NCBI GenBank assembly: GCA_037693485.1
Contig: CM075345.1
Span: forward strand, 93,516,001-93,580,000
Reading direction: 5' to 3'
Length of the DNA: 64,000 nucleotides
Source: Kitagawia praeruptora
Lineage: Eukaryota; Streptophyta; Magnoliopsida; Apiales; Apiaceae
Part shown: positions 1-8,679 of the stretch, piece after piece
How the letters are laid out: each line of letters begins with the position of its first letter
How positions within the stretch are numbered: position 1 is the first letter of the stretch
Made by a program: the position numbers and the translations under genes
The notes under the pieces: model-generated
What the model was told of the DNA's origin: nothing
What the model saw: the letters and a program-made list of their open reading frames with translations, nothing else
Database searches by the model: none

Positions 1-71
1 TCTCTCTATATAAGGAGAGCTTTGTAACCATATTTGGCACGCTTAAATAAAATTGTGCTTTCTTCTATTCT
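1..71 (+). promoter_or_regulatory. EPRV pregenomic promoter core, TATA box and polyA signal (plus-oriented copy)
   Basis: A TATATAA box lies at 7-13 in a TCTCTCTATATAAGG context like that of caulimovirid pregenomic promoters. An AATAAA signal follows at 46-51. In caulimovirids the polyA signal lies just after the transcription start and is bypassed on the first pass, giving a terminally redundant RNA; the spacing here fits. Upstream promoter sequence is outside the window, but the inverted copies at 1415-1581 and 5961-6111 show what it probably looked like. Confidence 0.7.
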
Positions 72-573
72 TTCTTCTGCTCATGTGCTGAGCCCTTTCT
101 TACTTTAAATACTGTTAAAACATTGTCTTCCTGCTTCCGCCCAATTTGGTATCAGAGCCATTTCATTTCATTTCATTTCTACTTGGGAGTGCTGGTAAGG
201 GTAATTATCTATTATCTCTCTTTGTTTTATTACATGAGTCTCAGTAGCTAAATTCCTGTTGTGGAAGGTTGGATGTTTAAGGTTACTTAAGTATGTAAAA
301 AAAAAGTCAAAAAATTGAAATATTTTTAGTGTTTTCTTCAAATATCATCTTTTATCCCGAGTGAAAAATATGGGAGGTTTTCTGATGATTTTATAAAGAG
401 AAAATTTTTGCTAAAAATATTTCATATCTTTGATTTCGTGGATTTTATCCGTCTATCCCTCTGGTTGATAGTTAAACGATTGCAAAGATAACAAAAAATA
501 TTGTACTTTTATGCACATTTTATGTTCTTGTAAAGAATAAACATACTTAATACAACTTTGAAGATTCAAAACG
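72..573 (+). other. EPRV leader with tRNA-Met primer-binding site
   Basis: TGGTATCAGAGCCA at 147-160 is complementary to the 3' end of plant initiator tRNA-Met, the primer for reverse transcription in Caulimoviridae. The rest is an AT-rich, non-coding leader up to the movement-protein ATG at 574. I see no long reading frame. A run of direct TTTCATTTCA-type repeats follows the primer site at about 160-178. Confidence 0.8.
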
Positions 574-1407
574 ATGGAACAGACTATTAGAGTCTCAGAC
601 ACTAATAAAACAATTAGGTTATTAAATAAGAAAGATTTACTTCCTTTTAAAGGATATAACTTTATCCATATTGGATTAGTTCAAATAGCTTTTAAGCCCT
701 TAACTCTTTTAGGCTTAAATTTCAGTATAATGGCCTATGTTAGAGATGGCAGATGTCAAGATTTTAAACAATCTCTAGCTGCTTTAATAGAAACCAGTCT
801 TTGTCATGGACCAGTCTACTTTGATGTAGCTCCGAATCTGACCCTATCTTTATCTGATAGTCATTTATTAGATGCTATGCAACTAACATTGCATACTGAT
901 GGTTATAATTTTAAACCAGGAAGTGAAGTTATAGCAATATGCTATAGAATTTATTATAAGGTTTTGAACACCTTAAATCCTAAAGCCAAACAAATTTCCT
1001 TTCAAGAAACTACTACTGTAGTTCAAACTAATAGGTTGATTAAGTGGAATGAGATTAGATTCCCAGAAACTTGGTCTCTCCCTCAAGAATTAGAGCCAGA
1101 GCCTCCGGCCAATAAAGAAATTGATCAGATTATTCAGACAACTGAAGGGGATGTAGAAATTAAATTTCCTCCTCAAAGATCCATTAGATTACCAAGAACC
1201 ATGTCTGCTAGGTATTCTGCTGCTAGTGATTATATCACAGTCCCTAGTGTTTTAGATCCATCTAGAGCCTCTACTTCTCAATTAAGAGAAGAAATAGAGT
1301 CTGTAAACTCAATAAGAATTAGTCAGAATCAAATTCCAGAAGGAATTTATGAAAAGAGTAGAGAATCCCCTACTCCATCAGACATGAGCTTCCATTTAAA
1401 TGATTGA
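574..1407 (+). pseudogene. EPRV movement protein (30K superfamily), open but isolated
   Basis: This 277-codon open frame resembles caulimovirid movement proteins, which modify plasmodesmata for cell-to-cell spread. The family-like part is the first 150 residues, with the FDVAPNLTLSLSD stretch at about 90-102 and YRIYYKV at about 125-131. The C-terminal half is polar and Pro/Ser-rich. The frame is uninterrupted, but it ends just before an inverted copy of the viral promoter (1415), so it is cut off from the coat domain that follows it in related viruses, where the two usually share one polyprotein. I treat it as a remnant because the locus cannot give a complete pregenome. The ATG at 574 is the first after the leader that opens this frame. 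Confidence 0.75.
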
Positions 1408-1414
1408 TTTAGAG

Positions 1415-1485
1415 AGAATAGAGGAAAGCACAATTTTATTTAAGCGTACTAAATATGGTTACAAAGCTCTCCTTATATAGAGAGA
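1415..1485 (-). repeat. Inverted copy of the EPRV promoter core, pairs with 1-71
   Basis: Read on the minus strand, this gives the same TATATAA box, AATAAA signal and flanks as 1-71, with only a few mismatches (for example GCGTACTAAA against GCGTGCCAAA). The two 71-bp arms flank the leader and movement-protein gene, so a transcript across 1-1485 could fold back. The match may continue to the left of the window, since more promoter sequence follows at 1486-1581. Confidence 0.85.
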
Positions 1486-1581
1486 CAAACTTCAACTATT
1501 ACAACATGATCACACTGAATTATTATACAGGACAAACAACTTTAATACAATTATTATACAAGACAAACAACTTTAATAAAA
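1431..1581 (-). repeat. EPRV promoter block, direct-repeat copy 1 (other copy 5961-6111)
   Basis: This 151-bp block matches 5961-6111 in the same orientation with about two differences. Read on the minus strand it is the region upstream of and across the viral TATA box. Upstream of the TATA it has a tandem of about 31 bp built on GACAAACAACTTTAATA. The two copies bracket the coat-to-RNase H block. Confidence 0.85.
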
Positions 1582-2716
1582 CCTCCAATTCCAATAAAAG
1601 GATTTAACTTAGAACCTAGTGGAGAAGAATTCATGCAAATTCTTCAACAAAAGTTTAACAATATGAATATAGTGGTCTTGTCAAAAGACGATTCTTCTCA
1701 GCAGTCTGAAAACTCAGAACCTGTTGAAGAAATAGAAGAAATTAACGAGTTAGCAACGATGTTCGCCAAACAAAAAATTAGTAATGCGGAGATAAATCCT
1801 ATTTATGCTCCCAAACCTTTAGAAAAATTCTATTATCAAAGACCTTCTCCTCAGGATGTTCTATTTGAAGAACCATAATATATCCAAACCTCGTATTCAG
1901 GAAAAGCTATCTATGAATGGAATATTGATGGCTTAAATGAAAAACAAATATTTGATGTTATACACCGAATAATGATGTACTCAATTGTTTGTAAACAAAA
2001 TGGTAGCACTGATAGTGCAATAGCATCTTTTATATCCACGGGATTTGTAGGACAAATGAGGGGATGGTGGGATCACTATTTTACCCTAGAACAGAGAGTA
2101 GAAATTCTTAAACATAAAAAGATTCTTAAGATAGAAAATGGTGTCATTAATCTTGGAGAAGAAGATGTCGTTTATACTTTATGTTTAGCTATCCTACAGC
2201 ATTTTGTAGGAAGTAATATTCCTGTTGCAGAAAAGCTATGTACTCTTCTTCAAAATCTTAGATGTCCTTCCTTGACTCATTTTAGATGGTATAAAGATAC
2301 CTTTTTATCTAGAGTGTATCAACTAAGAGAACCGAATTCAGTTCATTGGAAGTCAAAATTTATAGATGGTTTACCCTATCTTTTTGTAGAAAGGGTTAGA
2401 CAATCCTTAAGAAATAAGAATGATGGAGTAATATTAATTATATTTCTCTAACTTATGGAGAAATTGTTAGCCATTGTGTTAATGAAGGATTAGCTTTATG
2501 TAATGACATAAAGTTAAGAAATCAGTTAAAACAACAAAAGCTGTCAGAAAAACACCAATTAGGTGAATCCTGTGATCAATTTGCCTTTGATATAGGAAAA
2601 ATTCCTAGACACTAAGAAAAAGAAAAGCAAAAGATTGCTTATAAAAGGAATAAGTATTATAAGAATAATTCTTATAAATCAAAATATCCTTTTAACAAAA
2701 ATTCTTATAAAAAGAA
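1582..2716 (+). pseudogene. EPRV coat protein, N-terminal and core part, broken
   Basis: The coat protein forms the virion shell and binds pregenomic RNA. An acidic N-terminal part (1633-1878) is followed in the same frame, past a TAA at 1876-1878, by the core domain (1972-2451), which has GWWDHYF and a WKSKFIDGLP motif near its end, both typical of caulimovirid capsid cores. The frame is lost by a shift at about 2430-2440 and resumes in another frame with Lys/Tyr-rich sequence, with a further TAA at 2613-2615. The gene is then cut by the MITE at 2716/2717; the Lys-rich tail and zinc knuckle lie beyond it. Residues before 1633 are unclear because the inverted promoter block joins there. Confidence 0.75.
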
Positions 2717-3380
2717 GACTTAATTGCACTTTGCACCCCTAGACTTAGCCGAAAATTCACTTCGCATCTTACTGTTCCGGAAATTGCAATTTGCACCCCT
2801 AATGTTTCAAGTCCGCTACATTTAGCACCCCTTTAACGATTTTAAGTTAACTTTGACTGTTACCGTTAGTCAAAATGAGGGTATTTTGGTCATTATACTC
2901 AATAATAATTATTAAGCTTAAATAATTTCAATTAATATTATAATTTTTAGATTTTAAGATTTACCAAAATTTTATTTATAATTTACAGATTTTTTAAAAT
3001 ATAATCTGTATTTCAAATTTTTTTAAAATATTTACATAACTAAATTCTTGTAAAATATAAACTATATTTGTTATCATTTTCAAAGTACAAACGAATATAA
3101 ATTCAAGATTTCGTGTTTTTTTTTCATTTTTTTAGAAAAAAAATCAACTTTTAAATTGTGTTTCTTAATTTTTTCAAAATAATTAAGTTTAATATATTAG
3201 TTAATGACTGAAATACCCTCAGAAAAATAGACGGTAACGGTCGTATTTGACGGAATTGAGTGAAAAGGGTGCTAAATGTAGCGGGATTGAAACAGTAGGG
3301 GTGCAAATTGCAATTGTTGAAACAGTAAGATGCAAAGTGCAATTTCGCCTAAGTACAGGGGTGCAAAGTGCAATAAAGTC
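2717..3380. mobile_element. Mutator-like (MULE-type) MITE inserted in the EPRV coat gene
   Basis: The 664-bp element begins GACTTAATTGCACTTTGCAC and ends with the near-perfect reverse complement. The terminal inverted repeats run about 55 bp and include TTTGCACCCCT. It is flanked by exact 9-bp copies of TAAAAAGAA at 2708-2716 and 3381-3389. A 9-bp duplication with long TIRs starting in G is the hallmark of Mutator-superfamily elements. The interior is AT-rich, with TGCACCCC-type and TAGCGG-type segments just inside each end and no transposase. The insertion also shifts the coat reading frame, because element plus one duplication is 673 bp. Confidence 0.9.
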
Positions 3381-4146
3381 TAAAAAGAATTACAAAAGAA
3401 AATCTTATAATAAATCAGAGAAAAAACCTTTTGTCCCTAATAAAGGAAAAAGAAAAGCCAAAAGGATTGATATAACTTGTCAAAAATGTGGCAAAGTGGG
3501 TCATTATGCTAACCAATGTTTGACTAAAAAAGCTCTTAATGAGATAGAGGATGAGCAATTACGCTCACAATTAGAAAAGGTTTTGCTTCATAGTTCTGAA
3601 GAAGAAAGAGAATCTTTTAATGATGAAGATTTAACCTTAATTTATTAGAGCTCAAGTGATTCTGACTCACAGAATTCTGATAACAACGATTGTCAGTGTA
3701 ATGAGCTGAATTATTATAAATCTATAGTAGACATGAATGGATTAAATGTCTTAACGGCTGATCAAGATAGAGCCTTAAAAATTATAGATTCAATTCCCGA
3801 TTTTGAGCTTAAGAAGCAAATGCTTGAAGCCCTTATTAAAGATAATAAGGAGAAAGAAGCTCCCATAGTCATAGACGCACCTTACCAATTAAGTGAGGTA
3901 TTAGAAAGATTTCAAAAATCTACTATTAAAGAGACTCTTGTTTCTCTAAATGATTTAAGAAAAGAAGTTAATTTATTAAAATCTGAAATTAATCAGATTA
4001 AACAGAATAATACTCTATTATACCAAAGAATTAATTTATTAGAAAGTAAGTCTTTAATAACTAGTGAATCAAAGGATATTCCATCTTCTAGTAATAATAA
4101 AGAGACAGAATATTTGAATATGTTAGAACAAGTGACATCTCAATGA
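3381..4146 (+). pseudogene. EPRV coat protein C-terminal part with CCHC zinc knuckle
   Basis: After the MITE the coat frame continues with a Lys-rich stretch and a CQKCGKVGHYANQC knuckle (C-X2-C-X4-H-X4-C) at about 3478-3519, the RNA-binding motif of caulimovirid coat proteins. It is followed by an acidic, Ser-rich linker. A TAG at 3646-3648 interrupts the frame, which continues open in phase through a coiled-coil-like, Leu/Ile/Asn-rich segment (3733-4143) and stops at TGA 4144-4146. The protease domain begins in the same frame just beyond, so both stops look like late point mutations in one polyprotein gene. An ATG-initiated frame from 3247 is an artefact, since its first 45 codons lie in the MITE. 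Confidence 0.78.
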
Positions 4147-4530
4147 TGGTATATCAAAGTTACCCTGGTGGTAAGTAGAGAATTTATTCTCAAATATGAA
4201 ATAGCCCTTGTTGATAGTGGTGCTGACTTGAATGATATTCAAGAAGGATTAATTCTTACCAAATATTTTGAGAAAACTACCCAATCCATATCCCATACTG
4301 TTGGAGAAAAACTTCAAGTTAGTTATAAGCTACCTAATACTTACATTTGTAATGAAGATATTTGTCTTCCTACCTCTTTTATCATAATAAAGAATATGAA
4401 CCATAGAATAATCTTAGGAAATCCTTTCTTTCATAATATTATGCCCCTCAACAATGTTGATCAAAGCGGGATTTCTACCATAATAGAAGGAAATTTGACT
4501 TTATTACAGATCCTCAAACTCGTATAATTA
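4147..4530 (+). pseudogene. EPRV aspartic protease domain
   Basis: The domain carries ALVDSGAD, the DSG active-site motif of retroviral-type aspartic proteases, at about residue 15 of the 4168-4527 frame, and IILGNPF downstream, matching the flap and C-terminal part of the fold. In caulimovirids the enzyme cuts the polyprotein. The frame is lost at about 4490: compared with the second protease copy on the minus strand (7607-8141), this copy lacks 10 nt right after GAAGGAAA, which explains the early stop. The stop at 4144-4146 precedes it in phase. Confidence 0.82.
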
Positions 4531-5526
4531 ATGAGGTTAGGGATCGCCTTCTTAGTAAAGAAAACCAATTATGTTTTCTTAAAGAAGAAATAAAAGTTTT
4601 GAGCATAAATGAACAGCTCAAGAAACCTGATATTAAAAATCAGATAAAAATCATAGAAAACCAATTTATTAATGAAGTTTGTAATGACCTTCCTAATGCT
4701 TTTTGGGACAGAAAGAAACATGTTATTTCTCTTCCTTATATAGATGGTTTTAATGAAAACCAAATCCCTACAAAAGCTAGACCAGCTCAAATGAATAAGG
4801 AATATTTAGAATTATGTAAAAAAAGAGATTAATTCCCTTTTAGAAAAAGGTTTAATTAGAAAGTCTAAATCTCCTTGGAGTTGTACAGCATTTTATGTTA
4901 ATAATGCTGCTGAAAAAGAAAGAGGTGTCCCTAGATTAGTAATTAACTATAAACCTCTTAATAAAGTTTTAAAACGGATTAGATATCCAATTCCTAACAA
5001 AAAGGATTTGCTAGATAGATTAAGCGATGCTTTAATATTTTCTATATTCGATATGAAGTCAAGTTATTGGCAAATTCAGATTAAAGAAACTGATAGATAT
5101 AAAACTGCATTTACAGTTCCCTTTGGCCATTATGAATGGAATGTCTTACCATTCGGTCAGAAGAATGCCCCTTCTGAGTTTCAGAATATTATGAATGATA
5201 TATTCAATCCCTATTGTGAATTTATAATAGTTTATATTGATGATGTTTTAGTATTTTCTAAAACTATAGATCAGCATATTAAACACTTAAAAATATTTAA
5301 GAGTTTAATAAAGAATAATGGTTTAGTCATATATGCTCCCAAAATGAAGTTGTTCCAAACTCAAGTTAGGTTTTTAGGTCATATGACAAATCAGGGAAAA
5401 ATTATTCCTATAGATAGAAGTAATATTGAATTTTCTTCTAAATTTCCTAATGAAATAACTGATAAAAAACAGTTGCAAAGATTTTTAGGAAGTCTGAATT
5501 ATATTTCAGAATATTATAAAGACTAA
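4531..5526 (+). pseudogene. EPRV reverse transcriptase domain
   Basis: Conserved RT blocks are visible in order: the linker and N-terminal part (4599-4832), the finger region with a VINYKPLN-like motif at about 4940-4965, FDMKSSYWQI at about 5050-5080, LPFGQKNAPSEF at about 5146-5178, and the catalytic YIDDVLVFS at about 5233-5260. Then comes the FLGH block and thumb. A frameshift in an A-run at about 4817-4825 separates the first part from the rest; a TAA at 5524-5526 ends the open part just before RNase H. The enzyme would copy the pregenomic RNA into DNA. Confidence 0.85.
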
Positions 5527-5960
5527 GCCAAAGATACAGCAATACTGTATTCTAGACTTAAAAAGAAACCTGAACCCTGGACTGAAAAGTATTCTCAGGC
5601 TGTTCAGAAAATTAAAACAAAGGTAAAATGTTTACCTTGCTTATCTTTAGCAAATCCCAAGTATTTCAAAATTGTTGAAATAGATGCCTCCGATATAGGA
5701 TATGGTGGTATTTTAAAACAGGTTATTCCTGAAACTTCTAAAGAAGTTCTTGTCAGATTTACCTCAGGAAAATGGAATCCTACTCAGTCAAAATATTCGA
5801 CTGCGAAGAAGGAAATGCTTTCTATAATCAAATGTATTTCAAAATTTCAAGGTGATCTATTAAATCAGAAATTTTTATTAAGAATTGATTGTAGTTCAGC
5901 AAAATCAATTATTGAAAAAGATGTTAAAAATCTTGTAGAAAAACAAATTTTTGCAAGATA
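5527..5960 (+). pseudogene. EPRV RNase H domain, truncated by a promoter block
   Basis: In phase with the RT frame and after its stop, the sequence reads as a retroviral RNase H: a connection segment, then IDASDIGYGG (first catalytic Asp) at about 5680-5710, a YSTAKKEML segment (catalytic Glu) at about 5797-5823, and RIDCSS (third Asp) at about 5881-5900. It breaks off after a KQIFARY-like segment at 5960, where the promoter block begins on the other strand. The C-terminal end of the domain, with the last catalytic Asp, is missing. Confidence 0.82.
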
Positions 5961-6111
5961 CAATTTTATTTAAGCGTACCAAATATGGTTACAAAGCTCT
6001 CCTTATATAGAGAGACAAACTTCAACTATTACAACAGGATCACACTGAATTATTATACAGGACAAACAACTTTAATACAATTATTATACAAGACAAACAA
6101 CTTTAATAAAA
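5961..6111 (-). repeat. EPRV promoter block, direct-repeat copy 2
   Basis: This matches 1431-1581 with about two differences. On the minus strand it holds the TATA box (TATATAAGG) and the upstream tandem of GACAAACAACTTTAATA. It belongs to the minus-strand viral piece (5961-8141), so the plus-strand RNase H and this promoter meet tail-to-tail at 5960/5961. Confidence 0.85.
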
Positions 6112-6280
6112 GTAAGCATTATTGCTGCCGGGTACTGCTTAGTGGGCCCCATCGCCACAATAATAATGCTACTTTAACAATACAAACAAAAACTTTAATA
6201 AAGCATTTAATAATGCTTTTTCCCACTACGGAAAGCAGATTCCCATTGTCTGAATAATTGAGCAAATATGATTGCTGACT
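6112..6280 (-). promoter_or_regulatory. EPRV intergenic region upstream of the promoter
   Basis: This lies between the end of ORF2 and the promoter block on the minus strand. It has AGCATTATT/AATAATGCT inverted repeats (about 6114-6122 and 6161-6169) around a GTGGGCCCC tract, and another AAGCATTTAATAATGCTT palindrome at about 6200-6218. Such palindromic, GC-spotted sequence is plausible enhancer DNA for a pregenomic promoter, but no specific factor site can be named. Confidence 0.45.
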
Positions 6281-7452
6281 TCAAGCTGTGAAATTATTGA
6301 ACCAAAGGAGTCTTTGTTTTAACAATCTCTGCTTATGAGTTTTACTCCATAGATAGCTATGGAAAAGACGAACCATCTCAAAATCTTCTTGAATTTGTTG
6401 AGAAGTCTTATTCCTTCTTTCTTCCCATGAAAGCTGATCTTGCTGCTGAAAATAGGCATCAATTTGAGCCTGAATGAGCTGGATTTCTCGATCTTTTTTC
6501 TTCAATTTTTTAAAAGCTGGACCTAGAGTGAACATAATTAATTTTGAGGCTTTTTTCCTTTGCGAGAATTCCTTGGCTGCTTCGTAGTAGTGTGAATTAA
6601 TGCATCCCAGAAATCTTCTAAGGTAGCATCTTCTTGAATAGGATCGTCTTCGGCTTGAGATTCGCCTGCTAGACAATTAAAGGCATTAGAATCCATTGAT
6701 CCATGCGATGAAGAAGTCTTCATAGACTGATCCTCTTATTTCGAAGGTTGAGAAGGAAAATAACTAAAAAACTGTTCTTTCATGAATTCTAGAACTCGAG
6801 CCATTATTTGTTGTTCTGATTCTGTGGGATATTTATGATAGAAATAATCCCTCATATTTGCCAAAGAGGGTTGAACATTAGGGACTTTGGAAGCTTTTCC
6901 CTTTTCTGTGGAAATGTCAACCTGAATATTGGTAACTATAATTTGAATATCTTCCTTGGACATTTTGTTCCACCATTTGAAGAAGAAATTTCTTTGGAGA
7001 ATTGAGATTTTTAATTTTTTATCCTCCGCAATCGAAACTGTCCACCTCCAAATCCAAGGGATTTGAAATTTGGTAAAGAACAATAAAGGACATTGTCCGT
7101 AAATTAATTTTGTAAATTTTGAGACCAAAGGACTATTGTCACACCATGGAGCATATAAATCATTAATCTCTCCCGGCAAAATTTCTAGAGAGGGTCCAAA
7201 TTTTGACCACCATTCAAAGAACCAATTTGGAATGTGCTTATCACACAATTCAGGATTAATAGAAAAGAACCAAGAATGTTTGTTCTTAGGGTTTTGATAG
7301 TAAAAGGCTTTGGTGAAAGCTTGGATATAATCCCAGTAATTAAAATAGATATATTTATCTCTAGCTATCCTGATAGCTTTCTCAGTATTAGGACTTAATC
7401 CCCATTCCCTGGGTAGCAATATCTTATTGATATGGCATTTACTGAAGTTCAT
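6281..7452 (-). pseudogene. EPRV second ORF (florendovirus ORF2-like), function unknown
   Basis: The N-terminal 238 codons (7452 to 6739) are open and rich in Trp, Phe and Tyr, with WFFEWWSKFG and a WIWRWTVSI-like segment. A TAA at 6736-6738 interrupts the frame, which continues in phase with a Ser/acidic segment to about 6590, then shifts. The rest reads in another frame (to 6281) as a Lys/Gln-rich, probably helical tail with LKKKDREIQLIQAQ. Florendoviruses have a second ORF of unknown role after the polyprotein; position (just upstream of the promoter) and character fit, but the assignment rests on layout rather than a catalytic motif. The likely start is the ATG at 7450-7452. Confidence 0.6.
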
Positions 7453-7527
7453 AAAACTTCCAGGATTATTATTTTGAAAAGTATGGGTAATAATTACCGA
7501 TTCGGTAATTGTTAGAAGAATTTCTAA

Positions 7528-7606
7528 ATTCTGTCTGGCTTGATTTTGAAGCCCTGGGTATCCTCTGGATCCTTGGACATTCTGTCTGGCTTGATTTTGA
7601 AGCCCT
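7528..7606 (-). repeat. 51-bp-spaced repeat at the site where RT and RNase H are missing
   Basis: A 28-bp unit (7528-7555, containing TCTGTCTGGCTTGATTTTGA) recurs at 7579-7606, offset by 51 bp, so it reads in frame on the minus strand as GFKIKPDR twice. It lies exactly between the end of the protease-linker homology and the start region of ORF2, where the RT and RNase H domains of the plus copy should be. It is either a remnant of the end of ORF1 or filler DNA at a deletion junction. Confidence 0.7.
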
Positions 7607-8141
7607 TTCCTTCATTAATAAATTGGTTTTCTATGATTTTTATCTGATTTTTAATATCAGGTTTCTTGAGCTGTTCATTTATGCTCAAAACTTTTATTTC
7701 TTCTTTAAGAAAACATAATTGGTTTTCTTTACTAAGAAGGCGATCCCTAACCTCATTAATTATACGAGTTTGAGGATCTGTAATAAAGTCAAATTTTATT
7801 TTCTTTCCTTCTATTATGGTAGAAATCCCGCTTTGATCAACATTGTTGAGGGGCATAATATTATGAAGGAAAGGATTTCCTAAGATTATTCTATGGTTCA
7901 TATTCTTTATTAGGATAAAAGAGGTAGGAAGACAAATATCTTCATTACAAATGTAAGGATTAGGTAGCTTATAACTAACTTGAAGTTTTTCTCCAGCAGC
8001 ATGGGATATGGATTGGGTAGTTTTCTCAAAATATTTGGTAGGAATTAATCCTTCTTGAATACAATTCAAGTCAGCACCACTATCAACAAGGGCTATATCA
8101 TCTTTGAGAATAAATTCTCTACTTACCACCAGGGTAACTTT
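7607..8141 (-). pseudogene. EPRV aspartic protease, second copy, 5' cut by X1
   Basis: On the minus strand this gives the same protease as 4147-4530 (ALVDSGAD, IILGNPF) plus the protease-RT linker up to KIIENQFINE, where homology with the plus copy stops. It keeps the 10 nt missing from the plus copy, so its frame is open throughout. X1 is joined at 8141/8142: ACTTT (8137-8141) should be the X1 target duplication, and the plus copy shows the uninterrupted sequence (CAAAGTTACCC at about 4155). Confidence 0.82.
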
Positions 8142-8641
8142 TGTGACACCCCTAGATCCGGGGTCAGGAATCCAGGTCATCACGCTCCAACTTCCATTTA
8201 TTAACATTATCACTTTTGATCTTTTAAATATTTTAATATCATTTTAAAACTCACATAAGTGACCCCACACTAATATACACACACCAGTCATATGCTCAGA
8301 GAACAACATCCATAATATTAAAAGTTTAGAGTTAAGCAGTTATTACAAACCCAGAATCTTACTAAGGACATTGTTGAATAATACTTCTACAGGAAGCATT
8401 TCAACAATCAATAGTTTATTATACAGCTTACACACTTAATGTACATAAGTCTGCCAATACCCATTCGTCTATCAGCTACCTCAGGGATAGGCGCCAGCAC
8501 TTTCTCAAAAGGTCGTCTTTCCCTTACCCTCTTGCGGGGTGTAGTACGGAGTATCGGCATTTGACCTAGCTGTTATATACATAAGTAGCAAGAGTGAGCT
8601 ATAATAGCTCAGCAAGATAATATTGTAAACCAATATCAAAG

Positions 8642-8679
<38 letters not shown>

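Larger units (their letters stand above)
1..8141. mobile_element. Endogenous pararetrovirus (Caulimoviridae, florendovirus-like), rearranged and defective
   Basis: The segment holds the recognisable parts of a plant pararetrovirus genome: TATA promoter, polyadenylation signal, initiator-tRNA-Met primer site, movement protein, coat protein with CCHC knuckle, aspartic protease, reverse transcriptase with YIDD, RNase H, and a separate second ORF. There is no integrase and there are no LTRs, which argues against an LTR retrotransposon. A second ORF encoding a Trp-rich protein of unknown role fits the florendovirus layout, but that genus call is inference. The order is scrambled: plus-strand promoter-leader-movement protein (1-1414), inverted promoter block (1415-1581), plus-strand coat to RNase H (1582-5960), then a minus-strand piece (5961-8141) with promoter, ORF2 and protease. 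Stops, frameshifts and a MITE break the genes. The left end lies outside the window; the right end is cut by X1 at 8141. Confidence 0.88.

Noticed and set aside
574..1407. Functional virus
   Set aside because: The movement frame is open, but coat, protease and RT are broken and the polyprotein is split by promoter blocks and a MITE, so no complete genome can be transcribed from this locus.
3247..3390. ATG start for the zinc-knuckle frame at 3247
   Set aside because: The first 45 codons are MITE sequence; the coat frame existed before insertion.
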